A DNA stretch of 64,000 nt, taken from the NCBI GenBank assembly GCA_027257055.1, contig JAPVLO010000097.1, forward strand, positions 2,790,001-2,854,000, in the 5' to 3' direction. Position 1 is the stretch's first letter. Each line of letters starts with the position of its first letter. This DNA is from Cephalopachus bancanus (lineage: Eukaryota > Chordata > Mammalia > Primates > Tarsiidae). The notes beneath the pieces are model-generated. The model made no database searches, was not told where the DNA came from, and worked only from the letters and a program-made list of their open reading frames with translations. The position numbers and the translations under genes are program-made. This document shows positions 12,376 to 23,000 of the stretch, piece by piece.

Positions 12376-12923
12376 TGAAGGGCGCAGAGAACAGTCAGAA
12401 GGGCGTCCCCAAGATGGTGCTGCCACCCTAGACAACAAAGGCCCTAAGTTCAGGCTTTTTCACGCATGGCTCCCCTAGTGCGCGTCCGATCATTTTCCAT
12501 AATGTAGCTAGCTTTGTTATACGTCCAATGGGCCTACAACATGGCGTCTGCCCACCCTGCTCCCAGTCCGCTCCTCCAGTAAAACCTAGTGCTGCCCCTT
12601 CTGGCCGCTGTCAGGCTAATAGATACAGCCCTCTCCCTGCATGGCTCTCTCTCTCACGCTGTCTCTCTTGCCCTCTCTCCCCCTCTCTCTTGCTCTTGCT
12701 CCCCCCCTCTCGCTTTCACTCTCTCTTTCCCTCGACTCTGTCTACCTCTCTCTCTCCCCCTCTCTCCCTCCCTCCCTTTCTCTCTCTCTCTCTCTCTCTC
12801 CCTCTCTCCATTTCCATCTCCTGTGGTTACAGACCCCTCTCCTTTTCCCCTGTAGCTGCAGCTTTAATAAATCTCTTGGTCTTTAACGGGTGTGGAGTTG
12901 TCACTGGCACCTAAGTTCTTTCA
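12376..12923 (+). mobile_element. Solo LTR of an endogenous retrovirus, 548 bp
   Basis: Begins TGAAGGGCGCAGAGAAC and ends CCTAAGTTCTTTCA, so it has the TG...CA ends of an LTR with a 5-bp AGAAT duplication on both sides. There is no internal retroviral sequence, so it is a solo LTR left by recombination between two LTRs. The plus orientation is set by an AATAAA at 12866-12871 close to the 3' end. Positions about 12640-12830 are an almost pure C/T tract, which explains the Ser/Leu/Pro-rich reading frames there. I see no clear TATA box. GC content is well above the surroundings. Confidence 0.8.
12866..12871 (+). promoter_or_regulatory. AATAAA polyadenylation signal of the solo LTR
   Basis: AATAAA in GCTTTAATAAATCTCTTGG, 52 bp before the LTR end, the usual place for the R/U5 signal of a class I LTR. 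Whether it is used is unknown. Confidence 0.6.
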
Positions 12924-12928
12924 AGAAT
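12924..12928. repeat. Target-site duplication AGAAT, right copy
   Basis: Directly follows the terminal CA of the nested LTR and equals the copy at 12371-12375. Confidence 0.85.
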
Positions 12929-13255
12929 AGGTTCACATGATTATAGAAGCTGTGAAGTCCCAATATCTGCCTTTTGTAAGCTGGTAAACCTGGAGTGTTG
13001 ATGTCCAAAAGCAGTAGAAGATGAATGTCTCAGCTAAAGAAGAGAGAGTGAATTTGTTCTTCCTCTGCCTTTTTGTCCTAATGGTATCCTCAATAGATTG
13101 GATGATGCTGGTTTACCTTTGGGGAGAGCGTATCTTTTAGTCTACAATTCAAATCCTAATCTCTTCTGGTAACACCCTCATAGACATACCTAGATATAAT
13201 GTTTTATAGACAATCTAGGTATACCTTAATCAGTCAAGTTAACTATAACAAACAT

Positions 13256-13837
13256 TAATGAAAAGCAGAGTATACTTCATATAAAACTGTTTAAAAATCT
13301 GTTGTTAGGATACTATAAAAAAAAATACAAAATCCAAAAAGACAAAGAGGATATTTTCTGATTGTAGTGACAATATCAGGTAGGGTGACCTACTTTCTAG
13401 ATGCCAACTTGAGACACAATTACACCTTACCTTGCCCAACAAGCATTATAATATAATAAATAATAAAGAATTATATGTGTAACATGCAATTAACATAAAA
13501 TATAATATGTTTTTGAGATTATATATTATTCTCTTCTGTTATCTAATTTGTATTAGTTAAATAGAAAAAATTAAACTAGGCAAACAATTGCAATTGGTAG
13601 TGATTAATATCAAGACTATTTAAGAATATGTTTAAGAAAATATAACAATATTATTTATAATAATTATTTTTGTGTTCTGATAAAGATTTATTTTAACACT
13701 TTTAAAGATGATTATATATTAAAACTATGTAAACTGTATTTTTGTATTTTTAAATATATAATATAAATGCTTCCAAAAGGGTAATTAAATACAAAGCTAA
13801 CTAAAGAGATATTGCTTATATTTAATTAAATTTCTTT
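13256..13837. other. No recognised feature
   Basis: Very AT-rich, with many short A or T runs; no gene or named repeat seen. Confidence 0.45.
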
Positions 13838-14085
13838 TTTATGATACAGTGGACAATTTTTACTTCCTAATCCAAAAATTTGAAACTTGAAACGATCCAA
13901 AATCCAAACGATTTTGAGTGTTTGTTTGATGCGCAAAGGAAATAATTGCAGCACTTAGGATTTCAGATTTTTTGAATTAGGGATGTTCAACCAGTAAATA
14001 TATAATGCAAGCATTTAAAAAAATTAAATTCAAATCCCTTCTTATCCAAAACATTTCAAATAAGGGATAGTCAACCTATATAACT
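13838..14085. mobile_element. MER2-like Tigger transposon ends
   Basis: CCTAATCCAAAAATTTGAAA at 13868 and GAATTAGGGATGTTCAACC at about 13974-13992 are mutually inverted and look like the two ends of a short MER2-type element. A further end, TTATCCAAAACATTTCAAAT then AAGGGATAGTCAACCTAT, follows at about 14042-14080. The arrangement suggests internally deleted or overlapping copies. Non-coding. Confidence 0.55.
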
Positions 14086-15400
14086 GTTTCATGTTCTAAT
14101 AATACTTCTCTGAAAGTATACTTCTCAGACGCCTCTAGGACAGTCTTCTTTAAAAAAAAAAAGTACAGCATTGGTAAAACAAAAAATGTCAAACTTAAAA
14201 TTCACTTTCACTTTCAATTCTGCTCATACCAAGTTCCCCATTAAACTGATATTGAGAGTCAATCCAATATGATGTAAACAAGCTAAATTTTTTCTAAAGA
14301 AAAGTTAGTGAGCATGGAAAATATGATTTTACTTACTAACTATTATAATTTTAAACACATAAGAATTTGTTTCTAGCTCTCTAGAAATAGCCATTTATTT
14401 TTTATCAACAAACTTATTTTGGTAGACAAACTGTTGTCAATCAGGTCCTCTTCACCTTCATCTTCATCTATAAATTCATCATACAGGGTATCCATGTTTA
14501 ATGCACATCATTTTTAAACATACAAGCCATATCTAAGACATTACATTGGCAAAACATCAGTCACCTCGCCACTTGAAGGCGAACTGAGACTTTTTAATAA
14601 CTAGCAGCAATCAAAAAGAGATCTGCTGAAAATATATTTATTGTCCATAGGGGAAGACATTTGATATAAAACAATATCTGGAGGAAAAAAAAAATTCTTG
14701 TTCAGTGGACTAGTTACATACATAGTTGTAGCTTGTCTCTGTTCTGAATCCCTTAGTTTAGCAAACATTAATGTTCAATAAATCACACATATATAAAGTT
14801 TAGAATATGATAAATGTTGACATACACTGGTGAAACCAAGATAATGACATGTCAATCACTCAAAAAAGTACCCTAATGCCCTTTTTATGCTGTGTGCTAA
14901 TTTTTACAACCTTTGTGCCACCTCACAAGGACTAAAACACATAGTATACTATTTTATATTATGCTGATTTTCACATACATTTTTAGATTTTAAGAACAAA
15001 ACTATAGATTTTAAAAGGCATAGTATGCTCATTATTTTTACAACGAATCAAGCATGCTTTTACTATGTTGGCATTTTTCATTTCAAAACACTTAGCTGTA
15101 CATGGTAATTATGACAATCATCTCCATTTATATAGAAAAAACTAATACTACAGAGAAGTAAAGTCATCTGCACAAAGTTATGTCATTTTCAAGTATCATA
15201 TATTCAACTAAACTAATATTTATTAAGTGTATACTTATATGAAAGTCATTTTTCTAGGGGTTACCTAAGCGTGGTCAATAAGATTGGCATGATCCAAGAC
15301 CTTATATAATTTTTATTCTGGTATAAAGGAATGGTAGTGATGTCAGACAATGAATTATTTGTTTACTTAATAAATGTTATTTCAAAATTTTCGGATATAT
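14086..15400. other. No recognised feature
   Basis: 1.3 kb AT-rich. No domain in any short frame and no repeat named. Confidence 0.4.
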
Positions 15401-15429
15401 ACAAATAAAAAGTGGAATAACATCCAATG

Positions 15430-15660
15430 TAATACTATAAGAAAATGACTGATGGTACTGGGAAATTATGGGGGGGGAGGGGGATGGGATTAACAGTAGC
15501 TAATATCTATCTGGGACTGGGAAAACACCTCTTATCAATAGGGTGCCTGAATGAAACGTAATTGTACACCTAACCCTTAAATGTACCCCACAAAACGATA
15601 ATAAAAAATACTGATTAATTATTAAAAATAAATAAATAAATAAAAATAACCATCAAAAAA
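15430..15660 (+). mobile_element. 5'-truncated L1, 3' UTR end with A-rich tail
   Basis: The block ACTATAAGAAAATGACTGATGG, then a G-run at about 15471-15486, then AATTGTACACCTAACCCTTAA and TGTACCCCACAAAACGATAATA, matches in order the L1 3' end at 17118-17300. An A-rich tail with AAATA units runs to about 15665. It is a strongly 5'-truncated member of the same L1 lineage. Confidence 0.65.
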
Positions 15661-15665
15661 AAAAA

Positions 15666-16165
15666 GAATTTGGAAACTTATGTTATGCTGGAATATTTGA
15701 AAAGATCTCTCTCTCTGAAGGCAGTAATATGTAACATTTTAGTTGAGACCTCAATGAAATACACACATTCAGACAAAATATCTGATATCACAGATTCCTT
15801 GGCAGAAGAAATGAACTTGGAATATTTTGAGAAAATACAGAGCATGTGTGTGACTAGAGAAAATTGACCAAGAGAAAGAAATAAGAGAAAATGAAACATT
15901 GACTGATATAACAAGTAACTATTTTATGAGATTCCCTCTTTATAACCTCCCTTTCTCATCTATTAGAAGTATGCACTGATTAGCTATATTCTTCATCATT
16001 AAAAAACAATATCAAAAGTGTTTGTAGGGAACTCTTTTTGTACTTACAGTAACTATCTTTTCTGTTTTCATTATACTGTTCCATTCTAACTGTTGTTATG
16101 AAGCACTCAATACATTCCATGTTTAACTTAGTTAAATAGAAAACCAAAAACCAAAGGTGAGTAAA
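15666..16165. other. No recognised feature
   Basis: Overlapping short frames on both strands (65 and 78 codons at 15670-15914) show no recognisable domain. I see nothing else. Confidence 0.4.
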
Positions 16166-16169
16166 AACC

Positions 16170-16330
16170 AATTCAGTCTGATGAGGTCTCACTTGTCTAT
16201 TTTATCTCTTATAGCATGGGCATTTGGGATTTTGATCAGGAATTGGTTGCCAGTTCCAATTTCCATGAGTGTGTTCTGAATTTTCTAAGATTTTTATAGT
16301 TTGGGGTTTTACATATAGGTCTTGGATCCA
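16170..16330 (-). mobile_element. Inverted 5' segment of a twin-primed L1
   Basis: The minus strand encodes a short ORF2 piece, including GTGNQFLIKIPNAHAIRDK followed by a DKIDK-DLI-like block read from about 16255 down to 16172. In ORF2 order this ends exactly where the plus-strand part at 16331 begins (SKAKEIIKRVERQ). It is therefore the inverted 5' end of the same insertion, not a separate element. Confidence 0.8.
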
Positions 16331-17305
16331 ACTTCTCCAAGGCAAAAGAAATCATCAAGAGAGTGGAGAGACAGCCCAAAGAATGGGGGAAAAAATTGCC
16401 AACTGTATATCTGACAAAGACCTAACATCTAGGGTCTAAAAGGAACTCAAACATACCAAAAAGAAAAAAAAAAGCCCTATTTAAAACAGGGCAAAAGATA
16501 TGAATAGACACTTCTCAAAGAAAACATATGAGCAGTCAACACATGCATGAAAAAATGCTCGGCCTCATTAATCATCTGAGAAATGCAAATCAAAACCACA
16601 CTGAGATATCACCTAACTCCAGTCAGGATCGCCATCATCAATAACTCAAAAAATAGCAGATGCTGGAGAGGATATGGGGGGAAAAGGAACACATACAATA
16701 TTTATGTGAGTGTAAACTAGTACAACCTTTGTTGAAATTAGTGTAGTGATTCCTAAAAGATCTAAAAATCAACTTTCCATATGACCCAGCAATCCCTCTT
16801 CTGGGAATATACCCAGAGGAACTCAAATCACTCTGTGAAAAAGATACCTGCACATACATGTTTACTGCACCACTATTCACAATAGCAAAAACATGGAATG
16901 AATTGAGCTGCCCATCAAAAGTGGACTGAATAAAAAAAAAGTGGTACATCTACGCAATGGAATATTATAAAGCCACAAAGAAGGACTTAATTATGAACTT
17001 TGCATCAATTTGGATGGACTTAGAGTCTATAATACTCAGTGATCTATCACAGAAATAAAGAACTGAGTACCACATGGTCTTAGTCATAAGTAGAGTCTGA
17101 ACAATTATCTTAATACTATAAGAAAGGAATTGACAGTAGTGGAAAACTGCCAGGGTTGGGGGCAACCTTGATCAATAAGGGTACCTAATCTCAAACCAGG
17201 TGAAGTGGGGATCAAAGTGAGGCTCAAACTTTACCGGTACAATGACCCTTTGTATACCTGAAACTGAATTGTACCCCACACCTTTAAAATAAAAATAAAA
17301 AAAGA
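16331..17305 (+). mobile_element. L1 3' part: ORF2 C-terminus, 3' UTR and A-rich tail
   Basis: The plus strand carries the end of ORF2: SKAKEIIKRVERQPKEWGK at 16335-16391, then an AREMQIK-type block near 16575-16600, a cysteine-containing RCWRGYGG-like block near 16657-16680, and the terminal region to about 16990. Stops and frameshifts are frequent. The 3' UTR contains AACTGAATTGTACCCCACACC and ends in an AAAATAAAAATAAAAAAAG tail at about 17285-17305. It is a relatively young lineage L1 compared with the surrounding L1M. Confidence 0.85.
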
Positions 17306-17530
17306 ACAACTCAGGAATTAACAGCACTGAGAAGCAAATAGTAAGAGAGGAAACATAATCTTGATTTGTTTCAACAGTATGACAAAAACACTCTGCCAAA
17401 ATAGATGAAACTTTGCCTGTCTGCAAGAAATGTTTATTTGTGACAAACCTATATGAGACCTGACAAAATATTAAAGAAAAGATATAGAATATATTATATT
17501 TAGTTGGAAAATAGGATAATATTTTGCCTT

Positions 17531-17824
17531 TTTTTTTTTTTTTTTTTTTTTAGTTGGAGTCTCACTTCGTTGCCCAGACTGGAGTGCAGTGGCCGCACCC
17601 GGCCAATGCAGTCTCGACCTGCTGGGCTCCAGCGATTCTTTCACCTCAGCCTTCCGAGTAGCCGGAATTACAGGCATGTGCTACCGTGCCCGGATGATTT
17701 TTTTGATTTATTGTAGAGATGAGGTCTCGCTGCCCAGGCGGGTCTTGAACCCACGGTCTCAGGCAATTCACTCACCTCAGCCTCCCAAAGGTGCGGGATT
17801 ACAGGCTGAGCCACTGAGCCCGGC
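17531..17824 (-). mobile_element. Alu, lineage-specific type, near full length
   Basis: A T-run at 17531-17551 (A-tail on the minus strand), then the right arm (GTTGCCCAGACTGGAGTGCAGTGG), the linker TGATTTATTGTAGAGATGAGGTCTC, and the left arm ending GCTGAGCCACTGAGCCCGGC. The flanking duplication TTGCCTTT appears at about 17524-17531 and 17825-17832. Non-coding; the overlapping frames are Alu-derived. Confidence 0.95.
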
Positions 17825-18344
17825 TTGCCTTTAAATGTTAATAATTTTAATTGTGATATAGTTATTTAAGCTAAAGAACTTGTTTTAAAGCCATCTGAAT
17901 CCATTTTTTTCATTACTTTCTCATTCCTCCACAAAAACTCAATTGTTATCATATTTATTGAGAAAAAATCAATATTAAAAAATCATACATACCAGAATTT
18001 TAAAGTTAGAGTCAATATCTTTTTTAGTTTACTTGGTAGTTGCTTTATAAATGCGTTGGATGCGTGTATGTATAGGATGGATATTTATTGTTGATGAATT
18101 GAACCCTTTTATCGCTATGTAGTGTCCTTCTGTATCTCTTTAAATTTTTGATAACTTAAAGGTTGATTTGTCTGACATTAAGATCATTGCTCTTGTCTGC
18201 TTTTGTGATCCATTCACCTGGAAATTCTATTTATATCCTCTAATTTTGAGTCAGAGTGCATCCCTTGTGATGAGATGTGTTTCCTTGTTTCCTGAATGCA
18301 ACAAATTATTGGGTCATAGTTTTTTATCCAATTTGCCATTCTGT

Positions 18345-18623
18345 GTTTTTTTTTTTTTTTTTTTTTTTTGAGTTGGAGTCTCACTCTGTTGCCCCGACTG
18401 GAGTGCAGCCTCAACCTGCTGGGCTCCGGTGATCCTTCCGCCTCAGCCTTCCAAGTAGCTGGAACTACAGGCGCACTACCACACCCGGCTTATTTTGATT
18501 TTATTGTAGAGATGAGGTCTCGCCAACTTGCCCAGGCAGGTCTCAAACCCATGGGCTCAGGCAATCCACTCACCTCAGCTTCCCAACGTGCTGGGATTAC
18601 AGGCTGAGCCACTGAGCCCAGCT
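18345..18623 (-). mobile_element. Alu inserted in the antisense L1
   Basis: T-run of about 26, then TGAGTTGGAGTCTCACTCTG and the usual right arm, linker (TTTATTGTAGAGATGAGGTCTC) and left arm, ending GAGCCACTGAGCCCAGC. A block of about 22 bp is missing in the right arm: GAGTGCAGCC joins directly to TCAACC, whereas other copies carry a TGGCCGCTCCCGG segment there. Inserted in the same orientation as the L1. Confidence 0.93.
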
Positions 18624-19119
18624 ACATTTAGTCCATTCACATTCAGGCTGATTATTGAAATGTGATTGTTTATCATTGTCATGAGATTCATATAAAGTTT
18701 TTTTTCTTTGTTTTCTTTTAGTTTTGGGGTTGATGTATGTGTGTGTTTTCAAGTTTGCAGTCAAGATGTATTCTATGTTGATTCTGTGTTCTGCTGTTCT
18801 CTTGGGAAGTATACTGCCATTCCTTTTTTTCTTTCTTCTGTGCTTAATACCCTTTTAAGTGTCTCCTGTAGAGCTGGTCTGGAAGCTGCATAATCTCTTA
18901 GGGATTGGTTGTCTGGAAAGGACTTTAATTCCTCATTGCTAATTAATTTGAGTTAGGCTGGGTAAGAAATTATTGGTGAATTTGTTTATCTCTGAAGACT
19001 TTGAATACTTATTGGACTTCAGTCCCTTTTGGCTTATAGTGTTTCTGCCAATAAGTCTGCTGCTATTCTGATTGGTTTTCCCTGATTGGTAGTCTGATCT
19101 TTCTCTCTTGTTGCCTTTA

Positions 19120-19458
19120 TTATTTTTTTTCTTTTGTACCCACTTTGTGTAGGTGAATTACTATGTTTCTAGGAGTTGGTCTTTTCATTTGATGTCTTAC
19201 AGGGGTTCTCTGTATCTCTTGTGTTTTGATAGTTTGGTGCGATGGGGAAAGTTTTCTTGGATAACCTCCTGAAACACTTGCTCCAATCAGGCATAGGTTT
19301 GACCTTTTGATATAATTGTACATCTTTTGAAGGCTTTGTTCTTTGTTTCTGAGTTTTCTTTCTATGTTTTTTACAGATTGGGTCAATTTCATGTTTTGGT
19401 CTTCAGGTTCTGAGATTCTGTCTTCTGCTTGATTAATTCTGCTTTCCATGTTTGTCAT
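19120..19458 (-). pseudogene. L1 ORF1p fragment
   Basis: A 112-codon open stretch on the minus strand matches the ORF1p middle region in order. First comes the coiled-coil end, MTNMESRINQAEDRISEPED. Then NEQSLQ-like text (KEQSLQKMYNYIKRSNLCL) opens the RNA-recognition domain. Then QEIQRTP and TPRNIVIHL-KV-TKEK follow. ORF1p is the L1 RNA-binding trimer. This is a relic: both ends of the ORF are missing in frame, and the PTPRNIV motif stands where full-length copies have PRHIIV-type text. Confidence 0.8.
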
Positions 19459-20009
19459 CTTGTTATTTATTTCCTGGATGAAATTTTTTAATAGCCGAAA
19501 TCTCTGTTACAAGCTTTTTCAGTGTTGCATCTTGACTTTTTTGAGACTTATTCACTCTTTCCTTCCAATTCCTAATCCCTGTTATATGCTGGGGCCAGTA
19601 AATGGTGACTTCCATTGTGTGGGTTCTGAGGTCTAATTTTTTTGAGGCATTTTCTCTGCTGCACTGGGAATTACCTGTGTTCTTCCGTTGATTTTTCCTT
19701 ATTTGTGACAGATCTCTTTTTTTTCTCTCTTTAGTTCCATTATTCAGTGGCAGTGGGAGAGGCTTTCACTTCTGATGTTTGCTCAGACCTCTATATTCTT
19801 CCCTTATCAGCATTCTGAATTTTATTTGAAACAGGGCAGTTTCTATTTTGAAACTTTGCTGTCTTTTGTAGTTTTGAGATTCAAACAAGATGGAGGATGG
19901 GGAGCTAGGATTCAGAAATTACTTTCAAATCACAATGTTCACAGATTGTGGTATGGATTCTCTGAGCCCCACTCCCCACAACCACTCTATAACCACTCTA
20001 TAAGATGAT

Positions 20010-20435
20010 GCAACCAAAATTTTTATTTAAGGTTTGAGAAGGTTACATCATAATTTGCAGAAGAAACATCCCAATTTGTGGCAAAAGGTGACTGGCTCTT
20101 CAACCATGACAATGTACCTGTCCACAACTTACTGAGTGTTCAGCAGTTTTTACCAAAATCTGCATCACCCCTGTGCTCCACCCTTCCTATTCAGTGGATC
20201 TTGCCCAAGTTTTGGTTTACTCAGGTGCAAAAAATCCTCAAAGAAAAAAACTTTGCCAACGTGGAAGAAGAAGGAGAAGGAGAAGGAGAAGAACTAAAAG
20301 ACATCAGAATTGACAGAACTGTTGAGTACAGAAACTATTCTGAGCAATGGAAAAAGCATCTTGATAGGTGTATTGCATCAAATGAACAGTATTTTGAAGG
20401 CAACTGAAGTTTAAACATGTAAGAATAAATACACA
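20010..20435 (+). mobile_element. Mariner copy 2, truncated at both ends
   Basis: Plus-strand transposase C-terminal half: NHDNVPVHNLLSVQQFL at about 20102-20152, then a frame change, then KNFANVEEEGEG at about 20250-20285, an expansion of GAAGGA units at about 20263-20292, and YSEQWKKHLDRCIASNEQYF at about 20336-20395, stop at 20405. The first HDN aspartate is kept, but the YSPDLAP-CDF region is out of frame. The 3' terminal repeat seen in copy 1 is absent, because the sequence passes directly into the 233-bp duplicated segment at 20436. Confidence 0.85.
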
Positions 20436-20668
20436 AAAACACAGGATGAATTTGTGGTTATCACAGTCATTAATAAAGGGACAAATAATAATATATATTA
20501 TTTATTTAATATTTTAGTTAATATAATAAAATGTATAATAGAGGGACAAAAATGGATAATACCAATCTCTGTCTAAATTGCCCAAACATTCAATTGTCTG
20601 GCTAAATCCTGAAACCTGTATTCATTAAGCAAACAGCAAGCAAGTGGATCAGAGCTACAGAATTTGAA
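20436..20668 (+). repeat. 233-bp identical direct repeat, copy 1
   Basis: Positions 20436-20668 equal 22364-22596 (offset 1928) with no base difference or gap that I could find. It begins AAAACACAGGATGAATTTG and ends AGAGCTACAGAATTTGAA. It is joined on the left to the shortened 3' end of mariner copy 2. On the right it meets a small tandem duplication (ATGATAAAAACC at about 20676 and 20695) and L1M ORF2 sequence. It has no coding role. Confidence 0.95.
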
Positions 20669-20689
20669 GTTAAATGATAAAAACCTTTT

Positions 20690-22090
20690 TATAATGATAA
20701 AAACCCTTTAACTTAAACAATAAAACATCTAGAAGAACATATTCATAAACTTGGAGTAGGTAGATTTCTTATGTAGCTTACAGAAAAACGGTCAAACCTT
20801 AAAAATTATGCAGCCTTGTTCTGGGCATGGAGACACAAACCTGTAATTCCAGCATTTTGCGAGGCTGAGTTGAGAGGATTGCCTGAACTCAGGAGTTTGA
20901 GATCAGTCTGGGCAAATTGGCATGATCTCGTCTCTGCAATAAATCAAAAAATTAGCTGCACGTGGTGACATGCACCTGTAGTTCCAGGTACTTGGAAGAC
21001 TGAGGTGAAAGAATCACCTGAGCCCAGCAGGTGGAGGCTGCAGTGACTGTGAGCATGCCACTGCTCTCCAGTCTGGGTGACAGAGTGAGAATCTGACTCA
21101 AAAAAAAGAAAAAATTATATAACCACTGAACATTTTATAAATTATTGTTCTTCCAAACACATCAAGAAAGTGAAACACAGACTACAGAATGGGAAAGATC
21201 ATATGTATATCAGTTTTACATAATAAATGATATTAGATAATATGAAAAACATTATAATTCATTAGTAAGAAGATAATTTACTCACCAAAAATGAAGAAAC
21301 TATTTGAACAGAAGCTATAGAGCCAATAGGTATATTAAAAAACTCAATATTAATTATTATTAACTTGCAAATTAGAATCCTAAGAAGATACCACTACACG
21401 ACCTCTACAATGACTAACATCAAAAAGTCTGGTCATACCAAATGTTGTTGAGGATGTGTTGAAACTAGAGTTCTCATACACTGGAGACGGTGATGCAAGA
21501 CAGTGCAATAATTTTGAATAAATTTCAATTTCTTTAAAAAATATTAAACACCTATGTTAGATTGTATGCACTCCATTTATAGAGTTTTTTTTAGAGAAAT
21601 ACAACGTCTAGCGAACATGTGTTTTTGCATGTTCATAATAACTTTATTCAAAATAGCATAAAACTGAAAACAACTCAGGAATCAACAGATAAACGGACAA
21701 ATGACATATACTTGAAAATGGAATACTACTAAGCAATAAAAATGAATCTTAAAACAGGAACCAGCATGAATAAATAAAAACCATCTCACTACATGTAAGA
21801 ATATAGTCCCCAAAGAATAAATAAGTATACGAGTAAATACCAGAAAAAGTAAACTTTAGTATATGCACACTCAACTGTAATTTACATCAGGATGATCTGT
21901 GTTTGCCTTACTCTGGGTATGGAGGTAAGGATGTAATTTAATAAAGCATGAGATAACCTTTGAGTTGATGGAAATGTTCAATATTTTATAGCAGTGACTT
22001 ATGGGTAAATAGATCAATCAAATTTTATTGAATCAGGCACTTAAAGTGAATGCAACTTATTGTACCTAGGTGACACATTAATAAAGTTGA
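20690..22090 (+). repeat. Old L1M ORF2 3' half, split by an Alu
   Basis: Plus-strand ORF2 order: AATAAAACATCTAGAAGAAC at about 20720, AAAGTGAAACACAGACTACAG at 21168, AAGATACCACTACACGACC at 21385. GAGGATGTGTTGAAACTAGAG follows at 21450, AACAACTCAGGAATCAACAG at 21670 and TACTACTAAGCAATAAAAATG at 21724. Frames are broken. An old Alu lies at 20819-21113. Confidence 0.7.
20819..21113 (+). mobile_element. Alu, old and diverged
   Basis: Left arm from CTGGGCATGGAGACACAAACC, linker CTCTGCAATAAATCAAAAAATTAGC, right arm to CTCCAGTCTGGGTGACAGAGTG, tail of eight A then GAAAAAA. Many substitutions compared with the younger copies, but it has the same ATAAATCAAAAAAT linker, so it is of the same lineage. 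Confidence 0.92.
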
Positions 22091-22099
22091 TTAAATAAA

Positions 22100-23000
22100 T
22101 GAAAGATATGGAACTTCATCTTCTGGCATGCCAGAATATTCTCTTACCAAAAAATTGACACACAAGTAACAACTAAAAAATCTCAATGAAATGTAAAGAC
22201 AAAGCAAAACACAAATCTGCCTGGCACTGGACAATGGAAAAATTAGGTAAATTGTGCAGGTGCCAAGATTCTTATTTTATTTTTAATCAGAGGATTGGCC
22301 ACAGCATTACTATTTGCTGTGACTGAAACTTTGGTAGAAATTAAGATCTTTCTGGTCTCCCCCAAAACACAGGATGAATTTGTGGTTATCACAGTCATTA
22401 ATAAAGGGACAAATAATAATATATATTATTTATTTAATATTTTAGTTAATATAATAAAATGTATAATAGAGGGACAAAAATGGATAATACCAATCTCTGT
22501 CTAAATTGCCCAAACATTCAATTGTCTGGCTAAATCCTGAAACCTGTATTCATTAAGCAAACAGCAAGCAAGTGGATCAGAGCTACAGAATTTGAACAAA
22601 AATGTAAACTTCAGGCCAATATAATTTAAGTCTAACCAAGAAAATGCCTGCAAAATAAATAAATAAATAATCTAGTCTCCTTGGAAGATTAAAATAGAAT
22701 TCAATATTTTCACAATATATCCATCACAATGTTGAAGATACAATTAAAACTTTCAGTTCTATGCAGTAACATTCTCAAAAGAAAATTCAAATAACAGAAA
22801 TTGATCATGATAATTTTAGTCAGAAGATAATTTTAAAGTAGTAATTCTAACTAGGATCCATGTTGTAAAGCATGATAATGATAAATAAAAAAGATAGAAA
22901 ATTTCTATGGAGAAATAAAAACTATAAAGTTGAACTAATTGGAAATTTTAATATTGAAAAATAAAACGTCAGAAATTAAAAATACTAGACTAGCTGTGGT
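22100..23000 (+). repeat. Old L1M 5' region / ORF1 upstream part
   Basis: CTTCATCTTCTGGCATGCCAG at about 22112, AATTTGAACAAAAATGTAAAC at 22589, and the A-rich 22720-22980 block (AATTGGAAATTTTAATATTG...) match the order of L1M 5' sequence before ORF1. It contains copy 2 of the 233-bp repeat without an obvious break, so copy 2 may be the original. Confidence 0.5.
22364..22596 (+). repeat. 233-bp identical direct repeat, copy 2
   Basis: Identical by eye to 20436-20668. Its flanks read smoothly: on the left CTGGTCTCCCCC runs into AAAACACAGG, and on the right GAATTTGAA runs into CAAAAATG inside old L1M-like text. A 69-codon frame at 22295-22504 crosses its left edge but has no known domain. Confidence 0.95.

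Larger units (their letters stand above)
12298..13255 (+). mobile_element. Old LTR (MaLR/ERVL-like), split by a younger solo LTR
   Basis: The outer pieces 12298-12375 and 12924-13255 join into one old LTR. It starts TGTATTAGGGTTCTTCAGAT (about 12302), continues AACCAGAACCAACAGGATAT, then AGGTTCACATGATTATAGAAGC and AAGTCCCAATATCTGCC. Further on are TTGGATGATGCTGGTTTACC and AACACCCTCATAGACATACC at about 13097-13190. This order is familiar from ancient mammalian LTRs, but I am not certain of the family name. It has no coding capacity. Confidence 0.6.
18000..19940 (-). mobile_element. L1 5' half: ORF1 and start of ORF2, interrupted by an Alu
   Basis: Read on the minus strand, the region runs from the 5' part of an L1 near 19900, through ORF1 (clear at 19458-19120), to the first third of ORF2. 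The endonuclease N-terminal text MANWIKNYDPIICCIQETRK is at about 18336-18277, and a DKINFKPTKIKRD-EGHY-like block near 18190-18100. An Alu lies at 18345-18623. All frames are broken. Confidence 0.8.

Noticed and set aside
12528..12914. Ser/Leu/Pro-rich reading frames of 81-128 codons in three overlapping frames
   Set aside because: They translate the C/T tract of the solo LTR; no start context, domain or conservation.
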